DNA of 64,000 nt from NCBI GenBank assembly GCA_041392785.1, contig JAWKLK010000005.1, forward strand, positions 186,001 to 250,000, written 5' to 3'. Source of the stretch: OLB9 sp041392785. Its GTDB lineage: Bacteria > Bacteroidota > Bacteroidia > Chitinophagales > Saprospiraceae. The notes below the pieces were generated by a model. It had not been told where the DNA came from, made no database searches, and saw nothing but the letters and a program-made list of their open reading frames with translations. Below are positions 43,992 to 53,580 of the stretch, one piece after another (within the stretch, counting starts at the first letter, position 1; the number at the start of each line of letters is the position of its first letter). Both the position numbers and the translations under genes were made by a program.

Positions 43992-46900
43992 TTAGCGATG
44001 TGTTGATAACCATTCTTTTGCTTCAACAAATGCCATTAACCAAGGAGAAACGGCATCATTTAGTTTATCACTAGGATAGTATGCCCAGTTCCAAGGATAA
44101 ATGGATCTTTCTATGTGTGGCATAGTAACCAAATGTCTGCCATCATGACTACAAAGCATTGCAGCATTATAATCAGAACCATTAGGATTTGCTGGGTAAT
44201 CGCTGTACCCATATTGTGCTACTATTTGATACTGATCATTTGATTTAGGTAAAAGGAACTTCCCTTCTCCGTGTGAAATCCAAACACCTAGTTTTGTCCC
44301 TGCGAATCGATGAAGCATGACAGAATTATTAGGTGCAATTTCTACAGAAGTGAAAGCACTCTCGTGTTTTCCGGAATCATTAAAATCCATTTTTGGATGT
44401 TGATCTTGTTCTGGATAAATCAAACCTAATTCCATATATAATTGACAACCATTACAAATGCCAATTGAGAGCGTTTCTGGGCGGTCAAAAAATGCTTTTA
44501 AAGCTTTCTTTGCCTTTTCATTATACATAAATGCTGCTGCCCAGCCCTTTGCAGAGCCCATCACATCAGAATGTGAAAAACCTCCTACTGCACCTAAGAA
44601 CTGTATTTCCGAGAGATCCGTTCTTCCTTCCATAATGTCTGTGGTGTGGATATCGACTACATCAAATCCTGCCATATATAGAGCATTGGCAAGCTCTCGC
44701 TCTGAATTGCTTCCTTTTTCGCGGATGACACCTGCTTTAACTCGTTTTGATACATTGGTAAGAGGTGTGATATGGCCACTGTGCCATTTTGGAAAGTGGT
44801 AAGTAAGTGGTTGATTTTTATAATTTTCAAATCTGATTCTCGCCAAATTATTTTTAGTCTGCAAGCTGTCCATCAAGAAGGACTTATGATACCATATATC
44901 TCTCCACTTATTGACATCAAATGTATATGTATTTTGATTTCCTATAATAGTTACAGTTTCATTTTCCATTACGGAACCAATCTTTACAGGGATAATGTTA
45001 TATTCTTTGAGGGCAAAAAGTGCTTCTGCTTCTGATTTTTTTCTCAATTGAAAGATGAGCGATGGATTTTCGGAAAAAAGTGTTTTTACATCTGAATCAC
45101 TTGGTATTGAAGATAAGTCAAATGTAGCGCCAATACCTCTAGAACCAAACGTCATTTCTAGTAAACTGACAATAAGACCTCCACTACCTACATCATGCCC
45201 TGCTGCAACCATATTGTTTTTTAAGATATATTGGATCGCATCAAAAGTCTTTACAATGGCATAGGTATCATATGCATCAGGTGCTTCATTGCCCAATTGG
45301 TTCAATATTTGGGATAATGCCGAACCTCCCAGAGCAAGAGGAAAATTTGATAAGTTGATCAGATATATACCTCCTTCATTGGGATTCAACACAGGTTCTA
45401 TTACACCATTAATATCGCTGCACTGGCTTACAGCTGTGATGATCACAGTACCTGGTGCCTTTACATTTTGATTTGGGTATTTCTGAGTCATAGATAGCGA
45501 ATCTTTTCCTGTAGGGATGTTGATACCTAACTCAATAGCAAAATGAGCACATGCTTCTACGGCTTCATATAGACGTGCATCTTCGCCAGGATTTTTACAT
45601 GGCCACATCCAGTTTGCTGACAAAGAAATACCTTTTAAACCATTTGTAAGAGGTGCCCAAATTATATTAGTCAATGCCTCCAAAATACTTATTCTACTTG
45701 CAGATGCAGGACTAATGAGACCGATTCCAGGATGATGGCCCATTGAAACCGCTATACCATGCTTTGAGTTATAGTCTATGGCAGTAACGCCACAATTGTT
45801 CAAAGGAAGTTGTAGAGCGCCGGCACATTGTTGTTTTGCAACTTTACCTCCAACGCACCGATCTACTTTGTTGGTCAACCAATCTTTGCACGCCACACCT
45901 TCAAGACTCATCACTTTGATCAATGCATCATAGATGTCCAATTGGTCTAAGCCGCTCATAGGGTGTAATGGGACTTCTATGACATTATCTCGCATGGTAA
46001 TCTTGGGACTCTTTCCAAATAAATCTTCTAGGTGAAGTTTCATAATTTGATCCGAAATAGAAGAAGAGTTCACTTGAAACATATCATCGTTTCTGACTTT
46101 ACCCACGACAAAAAGTGGTGTCCGCTCTCTTTTTGCAATATTTTGAATAGTATCCAATGATTTTGGATCGATAACTAGTCCCATTCGTTCTTGGGATTCG
46201 TTGGTCAGAATTTCTCGATAGGAAAGGGTAGGATCCCCTATTGGAAAATCATCAATGTGTATATTCGCTCCATAACCTTCTACCAATTCGGTAAGGCAGT
46301 TAAGGTGACCTCCTGCTCCATGATCATGTATAGAAAGTATTGGATTTTCGTCCATTTCTACTAAGGCTCGAATAGTATTGGCTACTCTTTTTTGCATTTC
46401 AGGATTGGATCGTTGTACTGCATTGAGTTCGATCGCATTGGATAATGCACCTGTATCTGCTGAAGATACTGCTGCACCACCTAATCCTATCCTATAGTTA
46501 TCACCACCGAGCAATACTATGGCATCACCTTCATGAATCTCTTTTTTTACAGCTTGATCGAGCATACCGATGCCGACACCTCCTGCTTGCATAATAACTT
46601 TATCATAGGCAAATAATTCTGTGGATGTTTGTATTTCAAATGTCAAACACGAGCCTGAAATCAGTGGCTGTCCAAATTTATTTCCGAAATCAGATGCACC
46701 ATCAGATGCTTTTCTCAATATTTGGACAGGAGATTGGTACAACCATTGGCGCGGTGCGATATCAGTTTTCCATAGTTCTTCATTTTCAAATCGCGGATAG
46801 GAAGTCATATAGACTGCAGTACCTGCCAAAGGAATAGATCCCTGACCACCTGCCATTCTATCTCTGATTTCACCGCCTGAACCAGTGGCAGCCCCGTTAA

Positions 46901-47672
46901 AGGGTTCTACCGTGGTAGGAAAATTATGTGTTTCTGCTTTAAGTGAAATGACAGTTTCTCTCTGCTTTAAAACATATTTTGAATTTTTAGTGGGATCTTC
47001 AGGTGACAGATAACCAACTTTTGGACCCATAATAAACGCTACATTATCTTTGTAAGCAGAAACAAGAAAGTTTGGATTGACTTTGGATGTAGATTTTATC
47101 ATTTGGAAAAGAGACTGTTCTTTTTCATGGCCATCAATGACAAATTTTCCATTAAAGATTTTATGACGGCAGTGCTCAGAATTGATTTGAGAGAATCCAA
47201 AAACTTCTGTGTCAGTCAATGGTCTTCCTAGTTTATCTGCCAACATCCAAAGGTAAGTAATTTCTTCATCACTAAGAGAGAGACCATGTAAGGCATTATA
47301 ATTTTGAATATCATCAATATTCTCAATGGGAAGTGGCTGATCTTTTAACTCAAAAATTTCTTGTGTAAGATTATGATACATTTGAAATAATAAATGGTCA
47401 AAATCCGCCTCATAACCATAATTCATGCGTTTGAAAACTTCAATTCTTTTAATATCGCTGATACCCATCGTAATAGTTATTTCAACTGCATTGGTGCTGT
47501 ATGGAGTGATCATAGTGGCTCTTGGTCCTACAAAACTTCCTTCAATAATTGGAGAATTTGAAAAGTCTGCATCACTGAAAAGCCAAGCTAGTTTTGAAAT
47601 CTCATCTGAAGTCAGTGTCCTTTCTATTAGGACTGCAAAAACATTGTCATGTTGACTAAAATAATGTATCAT
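43992..47672 (-). CDS. purL: Phosphoribosylformylglycinamidine synthase (large type)
   Basis: A single-chain FGAM synthase of 1226 residues, the fused form carrying both synthetase and glutaminase. The N-terminal PurS-like domain is followed by the linker motif NSEHCRHKIFNG (about 168), then the synthetase halves (SLKAETHNFPTTVEPFNGAATGSGGEIRD and the HDVGSGG segment). The C-terminal class I glutaminase has the nucleophile Cys in GICNGCQ (about 1072) and the catalytic His in SHGEGKF. It catalyses the fourth step of purine synthesis. It lies 21 bases after gpmI on the same strand and is probably cotranscribed. Confidence 0.97.
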   Translation of the reverse strand: MIHYFSQHDNVFAVLIERTLTSDEISKLAWLFSDADFSNSPIIEGSFVGPRATMITPYSTNAVEITITMGISDIKRIEVFKRMNYGYEADFDHLLFQMYHNLTQEIFELKDQPLPIENIDDIQNYNALHGLSLSDEEITYLWMLADKLGRPLTDTEVFGFSQINSEHCRHKIFNGKFVIDGHEKEQSLFQMIKSTSKVNPNFLVSAYKDNVAFIMGPKVGYLSPEDPTKNSKYVLKQRETVISLKAETHNFPTTVEPFNGAATGSGGEIRDRMAGGQGSIPLAGTAVYMTSYPRFENEELWKTDIAPRQWLYQSPVQILRKASDGASDFGNKFGQPLISGSCLTFEIQTSTELFAYDKVIMQAGGVGIGMLDQAVKKEIHEGDAIVLLGGDNYRIGLGGAAVSSADTGALSNAIELNAVQRSNPEMQKRVANTIRALVEMDENPILSIHDHGAGGHLNCLTELVEGYGANIHIDDFPIGDPTLSYREILTNESQERMGLVIDPKSLDTIQNIAKRERTPLFVVGKVRNDDMFQVNSSSISDQIMKLHLEDLFGKSPKITMRDNVIEVPLHPMSGLDQLDIYDALIKVMSLEGVACKDWLTNKVDRCVGGKVAKQQCAGALQLPLNNCGVTAIDYNSKHGIAVSMGHHPGIGLISPASASRISILEALTNIIWAPLTNGLKGISLSANWMWPCKNPGEDARLYEAVEACAHFAIELGINIPTGKDSLSMTQKYPNQNVKAPGTVIITAVSQCSDINGVIEPVLNPNEGGIYLINLSNFPLALGGSALSQILNQLGNEAPDAYDTYAIVKTFDAIQYILKNNMVAAGHDVGSGGLIVSLLEMTFGSRGIGATFDLSSIPSDSDVKTLFSENPSLIFQLRKKSEAEALFALKEYNIIPVKIGSVMENETVTIIGNQNTYTFDVNKWRDIWYHKSFLMDSLQTKNNLARIRFENYKNQPLTYHFPKWHSGHITPLTNVSKRVKAGVIREKGSNSERELANALYMAGFDVVDIHTTDIMEGRTDLSEIQFLGAVGGFSHSDVMGSAKGWAAAFMYNEKAKKALKAFFDRPETLSIGICNGCQLYMELGLIYPEQDQHPKMDFNDSGKHESAFTSVEIAPNNSVMLHRFAGTKLGVWISHGEGKFLLPKSNDQYQIVAQYGYSDYPANPNGSDYNAAMLCSHDGRHLVTMPHIERSIYPWNWAYYPSDKLNDAVSPWLMAFVEAKEWLSTHR

Positions 47673-47693
47673 GAAGGATTGTTTATTTAGAAA

Positions 47694-49241
47694 CTAAGAT
47701 TTGATTTGTGATAATGGTCGTACCAAAATATTTCCAGTCATAGTAGGAGGAATAGGTATTTGCATGAGTGATAAGATAGTAGGTGCAATGTCCCCTAATT
47801 TTCCATGTAAAATCTCTGTATTTGTTTTATCTATACCATTCCCCACCAAAATTACTGGTACTGGATTGGTGGTATGTGCGGTATTCGGAGTTCCGTCGGG
47901 ATTGATCATGATGTCACTATTACCATGATCGGCTAGTATGATAATCTTATATTGATGCGCAACTAGACATGCAAGTAATCGGCTCAAACACGAATCTACC
48001 GTCTCACTTGCTCTGACTGCTGCCTCAAATACGCCTGTATGGCCCACCATATCGGTATTAGCATAATTAAGGCAAATAAAATCTGGTTCATTCTCTACAA
48101 TATATGGCACTAAAGTGTCAGTGATTTCCTCCGCACTCATTTCAGGCTTGAGATCATATGTAGCAACCTTGGGTGATGGAATCAATATGCGATGTTCATT
48201 AGGAAAAACCGACTCATTACCGCCATTAAAGAAAAAAGTCACATGAGGATATTTTTCAGTTTCAGCAATGCGCACTTGGGTTTTTCCATGTTGAGACACG
48301 ATTTCACCTAAGGTATTTTCTAAATTGTCCTTTTCAAAAATCACATGTACTTTTTCATAGGATTGATCATATTGGGTCATTGTCACATAATACAAATGTA
48401 GCTTTTTCATGCCTTCTTGCACTATATCTTTTTGCGAAAGTACTTCGGTCAATTGTCTTGGGCGGTCAGTTCGAAAATTGAAAAACATTACACTATCCCC
48501 TTCATGAATACACCTTTGTTCAATTGTGAGAGCCCCATTGTATATTGGTTTCAAGAATTCATCTGTTTCACCTGCATCGTACCTTTGTCTCATTGATTCA
48601 GGAAAATCATTACTGCCTTCACCGACTCCATTGACAAGGGCGTCATAGGCTACTTTCACTCTCGGCCATCTCTTATCTCTGTCCATTGCGTAATATCTTC
48701 CTACCACTGTAGTCAATTGACAATTGGAATTTTTGATATGGTCTTGGACTGTTTGTAGGTATTTAGCTCCACCTTTCGGATCGGTATCTCTTCCATCAGT
48801 AAAAGCATGAATATACACTTGGATGTCGGGATGTGATTTTAATAAATCGCAAATCCCCAATAAATGATTTATATGTGAATGGACACCACCATCTGATACA
48901 AGTCCTAGTAAATGAAGGCGTTTTGAATGCGAAAGAGTATGCTCTATCATGTCTTTCCAAGCCTTATTTTCCAGCAATTCTTGGTTGCGCATAGCTTTAT
49001 TAATTCTAGCTAATTCTTGATACACAACCCTGCCTGCTCCTAAGTTCATATGACCCACTTCGGAATTTCCCATTTGTCCTTCAGGTAAACCGACATCCTC
49101 CCCAAAAGTGACCAAAGTATTATTGGGATATTGGACAAATAAGTTGTCCATAGTAGGTGTATTGGCGTATTCAATAGCACTAACTTTTGGATCTGGATTA
49201 ATGCCCCATCCATCTAAAATAATCAAGGCAACTTTCGACAT
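47694..49241 (-). CDS. gpmI: 2,3-bisphosphoglycerate-independent phosphoglycerate mutase
   Basis: 515 residues, normal length. Alkaline phosphatase-superfamily motifs: ILDGWG with metal ligand Asp10, the phospho-Ser60 in QMGNSEVGHMNLGAGR, HAFTDGRDTDP (about 145) and the C-terminal metal site ILADHGNSD (about 440), with HTTNPVPVI after it. It interconverts 3- and 2-phosphoglycerate in glycolysis using two Mn ions. It is the first gene of an operon with purL. The start region contains overlapping divergent promoters shared with the DUF4783 gene. Confidence 0.97.
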   Translation of the reverse strand: MSKVALIILDGWGINPDPKVSAIEYANTPTMDNLFVQYPNNTLVTFGEDVGLPEGQMGNSEVGHMNLGAGRVVYQELARINKAMRNQELLENKAWKDMIEHTLSHSKRLHLLGLVSDGGVHSHINHLLGICDLLKSHPDIQVYIHAFTDGRDTDPKGGAKYLQTVQDHIKNSNCQLTTVVGRYYAMDRDKRWPRVKVAYDALVNGVGEGSNDFPESMRQRYDAGETDEFLKPIYNGALTIEQRCIHEGDSVMFFNFRTDRPRQLTEVLSQKDIVQEGMKKLHLYYVTMTQYDQSYEKVHVIFEKDNLENTLGEIVSQHGKTQVRIAETEKYPHVTFFFNGGNESVFPNEHRILIPSPKVATYDLKPEMSAEEITDTLVPYIVENEPDFICLNYANTDMVGHTGVFEAAVRASETVDSCLSRLLACLVAHQYKIIILADHGNSDIMINPDGTPNTAHTTNPVPVILVGNGIDKTNTEILHGKLGDIAPTILSLMQIPIPPTMTGNILVRPLSQIKS

Positions 49242-49296
49242 AAATATCTATATTTTAAATTTTAACGTAATATTTGAAACTAATTATGTGTATTTT

Positions 49297-49304
49297 TACG
49301 TTTG
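49297..49304 (+). promoter_or_regulatory. Promoter for the DUF4783 gene (TACGTTTG with TTG)
   Basis: The -7 box TACGTTTG is preceded by TTG at 49274-49276 with a 20-base spacer, and the ATG follows at 49331. It overlaps the palindrome shared with the opposite promoter. Confidence 0.65.
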
Positions 49305-49309
49305 CAATG

Positions 49310-49317
49310 CAAACTTA
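49310..49317 (-). promoter_or_regulatory. Promoter for gpmI-purL (TAAGTTTG with TTG)
   Basis: On the minus strand TAAGTTTG is preceded by TTG (plus CAA at 49335-49337) with a 17-base spacer. The two -7 boxes face each other across GTTTGC-AAT-GCAAAC (49300-49314), so polymerase cannot easily occupy both. Confidence 0.6.
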
Positions 49318-49330
49318 GAACAATTTTATA

Positions 49331-49735
49331 ATGTCAAAAATCTTTTATTCGTTTAAACTGACTTTTATCATTTTGATAATGTTTGTTTCTGCTGTTTCAT
49401 TTAGTCAAAGTGAAAACAGTTTTTTCAATGCTTTGAAAAATAATGATACAGCTGGATTAGAAATGTATTTACAAGATCAAATAGATTTATGTATAATCGA
49501 TAATCAACAGATTTTAAAAAAAGGAATAGCACTTGATAAATTGAATACTTTCTTATCTAGCCATAAAATTACGGCTATTGAAGTATTACACAAAGGAAAT
49601 TCAAAAGATAAATCATCACAATATAAGGTTGCTAAACTTACTACATCTGGAGGTGCTTTTAGAGTATTTGTTTATAGTACATCTCAAGAGATGGGTTCTA
49701 AATCAGTAAAAGAAATTAGGATCGATAAATTTTAG
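49331..49735 (+). CDS. DUF4783 domain protein, exported
   Basis: A 134-residue protein with a signal peptide (ending near VSFSQS) and a single DUF4783 domain. This is a small NTF2-like/cystatin-like fold of about 100 residues common in Bacteroidota, seen here as SFFNALKNNDTAGLEMYL, then LCIIDNQQILKKGIALDKLNTFLSSH and a final FRVFVYSTSQEMGSKSVKEIRIDKF. Function unknown. The gene is divergent from gpmI. Its stop codon is inside a perfect 19-bp inverted repeat that also holds the stop of the convergent M50 gene. Confidence 0.8.
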   Translation: MSKIFYSFKLTFIILIMFVSAVSFSQSENSFFNALKNNDTAGLEMYLQDQIDLCIIDNQQILKKGIALDKLNTFLSSHKITAIEVLHKGNSKDKSSQYKVAKLTTSGGAFRVFVYSTSQEMGSKSVKEIRIDKF

Positions 49736-49779
49736 AGATAAAGTAGGTTAAAGTAAATCTTTTAACCTACTTTATCTCT
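49734..49779. terminator. Perfect 19-bp inverted repeat across two convergent stops
   Basis: AGAGATAAAGTAGGTTAAA (49734-49752) is the exact reverse complement of 49761-49779, with an 8-base loop. The DUF4783 stop (TAG, 49733-49735) overlaps the left end. The right arm encodes the last residues and stop of the M50 protease. It probably ends transcription in both directions. Confidence 0.8.
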
Positions 49780-50883
49780 AATGAATAATTCTATATCTTG
49801 CCTATCAATAACTCCTAATATGGCATTGCCATCAACAATTGGCACAATACTTAGTCCCATTTTTTTGAGATATTCAATGACAACACCTAATTTTTGATCA
49901 GGTGCCACTGTTCCAATATTGTCAGAATATCTGTCATTGACGGTATTGAGATTGGTTTTATTGGTGATAGCATCTTTGATAAACAATTCAGGAAGTGTTC
50001 CTATAGGATTACCTAATAAGTCAAATACAACAAAGTTTCTTTCGCCTGATTCGAACTGCTGGAATACAAAAGGATATCCATCGTGAAGTTGGAGCTTGGT
50101 GAAAGTTGTCCTCATGACTTCTCGAGCGGTGGTTGTTTGTACTATTTCTGTCAATTTGGTTTGATCATATTCTTTTCCTGCCATCATAAAGATAAAAAGT
50201 CCTATCAATGAAAGGATAAGATTTTGTGAATATACACCAAAAATGATAAATCCAATGGCCAAAACTCGCCCTACAATAGATGCAAGGTGTGTGGCTTTGA
50301 CTCTGCCTATTTTGAGTGCAATCAATGCTCTGAGTACTCTACCACCATCCATAGGAAATGCAGGAATAAGATTGAATACAAAGAGTGAAATATTCAAAAG
50401 ATTGACCCATCTGACAAAATCTAATGCGGTATTGAATTGCATCTCATCATTAGGTGGAAGTACAGATCCAGTAGTAGCCCAAAGTACCGTAGACAATACT
50501 GAGAAAATCACTAAATTTACGAATGGTCCTGCAAAAGCTATGACCAGTTCATGGGCCGGTTTTGATGGCATATTCACTAGCCTAGCAACACCACCTATAG
50601 GCGAAAGGATGATATCTTTTGTCTTGACACCAAATCGCTTTGCAGCTAGTGCGTGCCCATATTCGTGTAAAACGACACAAATGAATAAGATGAATACAAA
50701 ACTAATGAAAAGAAGTGCTTGCTGCCAATTTGTAGTATCTACTATGGCGGTATAAGTTATAAATGATAATAATAACCCGAAAGTCCAATGTACCTTAACC
50801 GGAATATTAAAAAAGGTAGCCAGCATCAACGTGCCGTCCTTTGACAGGATGCCTTTTTTTCTCAATGGTTTTCTGTTTTCCAA
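49762..50883 (-). CDS. Site-2 protease family (M50) zinc protease with CBS domains
   Basis: A 373-residue multi-pass inner-membrane metalloprotease. The zinc motif HEYGH is at residues 73-77 and the second motif NLIPAFPMDGGR at about 170-181 supplies the third ligand. About six hydrophobic spans lie between 25 and 240, and a CBS pair follows at about 245-370 (TAREVMRTTF and LGVIDRQDIELFI). It cleaves membrane-bound regulators or signal remnants. The first Met at 50883 is kept because related proteins have a short lead before IPVKVHWTF. It overlaps the acyl-CoA dehydrogenase end by 22 bases. Confidence 0.9.
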   Translation of the reverse strand: MENRKPLRKKGILSKDGTLMLATFFNIPVKVHWTFGLLLSFITYTAIVDTTNWQQALLFISFVFILFICVVLHEYGHALAAKRFGVKTKDIILSPIGGVARLVNMPSKPAHELVIAFAGPFVNLVIFSVLSTVLWATTGSVLPPNDEMQFNTALDFVRWVNLLNISLFVFNLIPAFPMDGGRVLRALIALKIGRVKATHLASIVGRVLAIGFIIFGVYSQNLILSLIGLFIFMMAGKEYDQTKLTEIVQTTTAREVMRTTFTKLQLHDGYPFVFQQFESGERNFVVFDLLGNPIGTLPELFIKDAITNKTNLNTVNDRYSDNIGTVAPDQKLGVVIEYLKKMGLSIVPIVDGNAILGVIDRQDIELFIRDKVG

Positions 50884-52040
50884 AGCGGTTCATACAATTG
50901 ACCAGCCAAGATGTTTCTGCTTATAACAATGCGTTGCATTTCAGATGTACCTTCATATATTTGCGTGATTTTGGCATCTCTGAGTAGGCGCTCTACATGA
51001 TACTCTTTGACATAACCATAGCCACCGTGGATTTGAACAGCTTCAACAGTATGACGCATGGCCACTTCTGATGCATACAATTTCGCCATTGCCGCCGCCG
51101 TGCCGTAATCCATACCATTATCCTTCATCCATGCGGCTCTGTACACCAATAATCTGGCCGCTTCTATTTCAGTGGCCATATCGGCTAGTTTGAAAGCGAT
51201 GGCTTGATGTTGAGAGATAGGTTTTCCAAATGCTTCTCTCTCTTTGGCATATTTGAGTGCCAATTCATATGCACCTGCAGCTATCCCCAAAGCTTGTGCG
51301 GCAATCCCAATCCTACCACCTGACAGGACTTTCATAGCAAATTTAAACCCAAAACCATCATCCCCAATCCTATTGGCTTTTGGTACTTTGACATCATTGT
51401 ACATAATGGTATGAGTGTCTGATGCTCTAATCCCAAGTTTATCTTCTTTGGCACCTATAACTACGCCCTCCCATGATGTTTCTACAAGTAAAGCATTGAT
51501 ACCTCTATGACCCTTGGCGACATCTGTCTGGGCTATGACGATATGAAGTGAAGACTTTCCGCCATTTGTGATCCAGTTTTTTGTACCGTTGAGGAGATAA
51601 TAATCTCCCATATCGATAGCCGTAGTGCGTTGGCTTGTGGCATCGCTACCTGCTTCAGGTTCAGAGAGACAAAATGACCCGATCCATTCTCCCGAAGTCA
51701 GTTTAGGCAGATAATTTTGTTTTTGGTCTTCGTTGCAGAATGCTTCAATGCCCCAGCAGACCAATGAATTGTTGACAGACATTATGACGGAACACGAGCT
51801 GTCTACTTTGCTGATTTCTTCCATGGCAAGGACATATGAGACCGTATCCAAACAACCACCTCCATATTTCTCATCTACCATCATACCAAGAAAGCCCATC
51901 TCACCCATTTTTTTTACTTGTTCTGTGGGGTGAATCATATCTCTATCCCGTGCTATGACACCTGGAAGGAGCTCCATTTGAGTAAATTCTTTGGCTGCTT
52001 GCTTTACGGATTGCTGCTCTTCTGTCAATTCAAAATACAT
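50862..52040 (-). CDS. Acyl-CoA dehydrogenase (short/medium chain, butyryl-type)
   Basis: A 392-residue cytoplasmic flavoprotein of full length. Motifs include the FAD-binding CLSEPEAGSD (about 128), WITNGG (about 158), the REAFGKPISQHQ segment (about 270) and QIHGGYGYVKEYHVERLLRDAKITQIYEGTSE split over about 338-367. The base Glu363 sits in the YEGTSE position of the short-chain group. It oxidises acyl-CoA to trans-2-enoyl-CoA, passing electrons to ETF. It is the first gene of a pair with the M50 protease. A good promoter lies upstream. Confidence 0.95.
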   Translation of the reverse strand: MYFELTEEQQSVKQAAKEFTQMELLPGVIARDRDMIHPTEQVKKMGEMGFLGMMVDEKYGGGCLDTVSYVLAMEEISKVDSSCSVIMSVNNSLVCWGIEAFCNEDQKQNYLPKLTSGEWIGSFCLSEPEAGSDATSQRTTAIDMGDYYLLNGTKNWITNGGKSSLHIVIAQTDVAKGHRGINALLVETSWEGVVIGAKEDKLGIRASDTHTIMYNDVKVPKANRIGDDGFGFKFAMKVLSGGRIGIAAQALGIAAGAYELALKYAKEREAFGKPISQHQAIAFKLADMATEIEAARLLVYRAAWMKDNGMDYGTAAAMAKLYASEVAMRHTVEAVQIHGGYGYVKEYHVERLLRDAKITQIYEGTSEMQRIVISRNILAGQLYEPLWKTENH

Positions 52041-52070
52041 AACTTATCTTTTATGCCATTATTAGAGCTA

Positions 52071-52078
52071 CAAAGGTA
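52071..52078 (-). promoter_or_regulatory. Promoter for acyl-CoA dehydrogenase (TACCTTTG with TTG)
   Basis: Minus-strand TACCTTTG is preceded by TTG (plus CAA at 52098-52100) with a 19-base spacer. The ATG lies 30 bases downstream. Confidence 0.7.
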
Positions 52079-52100
52079 CATAGATTATACCTATCTCCAA

Positions 52101-52516
52101 AACAAGAAGGAGAAATGTGTATTATCTGGTGGAGATATTGATATTGGTACATTAAGTGTGCTTTGATAATCATCATTCCCAGTTCGATCTTTCTTATAAC
52201 TATTTAAAAAATAAATAGAATCTGTGTTGTTAGTGTTGAATGGCTTGATACTATAAATACTTTTTCTGTCTCGAAAAGGAAGCCTGTAAATTATATTACA
52301 ATTGAAATAAAAAACATCATCTATTATAAAAGTATTGATAAAGATACTATTTCGTCGATATAATTATATCAAGATCCGAATAAACTATTCTTAAGATATT
52401 TAAGACCTGACTTTGAAGAATATAATTAGATTAACTTATTGAATGTCCTTCAATACATTAAATAAGAATTGAAATGGCATATTTTTTTATGGACTACTTA
52501 CTACAAGACAAACTAT
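52101..52516. other. Non-coding spacer
   Basis: About 415 AT-rich bases downstream of the ACC deaminase-like gene and upstream of the acyl-CoA dehydrogenase promoter. No gene, tRNA-like structure or terminator of the usual form was seen. Confidence 0.45.
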
Positions 52517-53455
52517 TTAAGATATCCCTTCATTCTCTGACTTCTTTTGTCTCATGTACGCTTTACCATCCATGCCCTGCAAACCTCCGGTATGAATGAA
52601 TACAATATTTGATCCTGATGGAAAATAATCTTGCTTAACCAAATCAAAGAGCGCATACATCGCTTTTCCGGTGTATACAGAATCCAAATCTATCTCAAAC
52701 CTTTGTCTAAAATCACGGATAAACTTGTCAAGTATAGGATCATCCTTAGCATAACCACCAAAATGATATCCATCTATCACATCGAGCTTATCTGCCATCT
52801 CTGGCTTACACCATTTTAAAATCATATCCTTCATGAAGCCGCCCTTGAGTACAGGTATTGAGATGACTTTCGTGGGAATTACCAGGTTTTGCAACAATCC
52901 AGCAGCTGTGCCTCCTGTTCCGGATGCTAAAATGATATAATTAATAGATTTAAGTTGGTTGGCAAGCTCATGCCATAATTCTCCTACACCCATAAATGCT
53001 TCCTGATTGGTGCCACCTTCGGGTATCACATAAGGATTTGGGAAAGCGGAGATCAACATTTGAGTTTGATCACAGCATAGCTTGTCTCTGTATTGCTGTC
53101 TAGGTATCGATATCAATTTCATACCCATTGAACTACAAAAGAACAGCGTAGGATTAAACACATCGATTTCGCCTCGTACTAATCCCACACATGGCAAATC
53201 CAATGCCCTACATGCCGCTGCAGTTGCTGCCAAATGATTGGAAAATGCACCACCAAATGTAATAATTGTTTTTGCCCCATTTGCTTCGGCTTTCAATAAA
53301 TTTCCCTTGAGTTTTCTCCATTTATTTCCAGAGATAGCAGAATGAATCATGTCATCTCTTTTTATAAACACACGCAAACCTTTATCGTCAAATAAAGGCG
53401 AAGACATCCGTTGTAGAGGAGATGGCACTTGCAAATTTAAATCTGAAAAATTCAA
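52517..53455 (-). CDS. PLP-dependent ACC deaminase / D-cysteine desulfhydrase family enzyme
   Basis: A 312-residue fold-type II PLP enzyme. The schiff-base Lys lies in SGNKWRKL (about 44), the phosphate-binding glycines in ASGTGGTAAGLL (about 180), and FGGAFSNHLAAT (about 70) is the Asn/Ser loop that orients the substrate, as in the DcyD/AcdS group. Such enzymes open 1-aminocyclopropane-1-carboxylate or split D-cysteine; short Bacteroidota members like this are usually annotated only to the family. It is transcribed divergently from lysS, alone. Confidence 0.85.
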   Translation of the reverse strand: MNFSDLNLQVPSPLQRMSSPLFDDKGLRVFIKRDDMIHSAISGNKWRKLKGNLLKAEANGAKTIITFGGAFSNHLAATAAACRALDLPCVGLVRGEIDVFNPTLFFCSSMGMKLISIPRQQYRDKLCCDQTQMLISAFPNPYVIPEGGTNQEAFMGVGELWHELANQLKSINYIILASGTGGTAAGLLQNLVIPTKVISIPVLKGGFMKDMILKWCKPEMADKLDVIDGYHFGGYAKDDPILDKFIRDFRQRFEIDLDSVYTGKAMYALFDLVKQDYFPSGSNIVFIHTGGLQGMDGKAYMRQKKSENEGIS

Positions 53456-53536
53456 GACATCCAGTTAATACAATTGAATAAACAGGCATTTCTAGGTATA
53501 GTTTGTAGAGATTAAGCCATATTCACTCTGATTTTG

Positions 53537-53544
53537 TACTTTTG
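53537..53544 (+). promoter_or_regulatory. Bacteroidota -7 promoter box (TACTTTTG)
   Basis: An exact match 37 bases before the ATG at 53581. It lies over a TTG start that would extend lysS upstream, so it favours the downstream ATG. Confidence 0.55.
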
Positions 53545-53580
53545 TGCTTTTTATTACTTATTTCAATTCTATTTGAAGAT

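Noticed and set aside
52079..52516. tRNA or small RNA gene in the long spacer
   Set aside because: No cloverleaf-like arms or conserved T-loop sequence could be found by eye.
53542..53580. Hydrophobic upstream extension of lysS
   Set aside because: It lies over a TAnnTTTG box; lysyl-tRNA synthetases are soluble and begin at MHHLSEQE.
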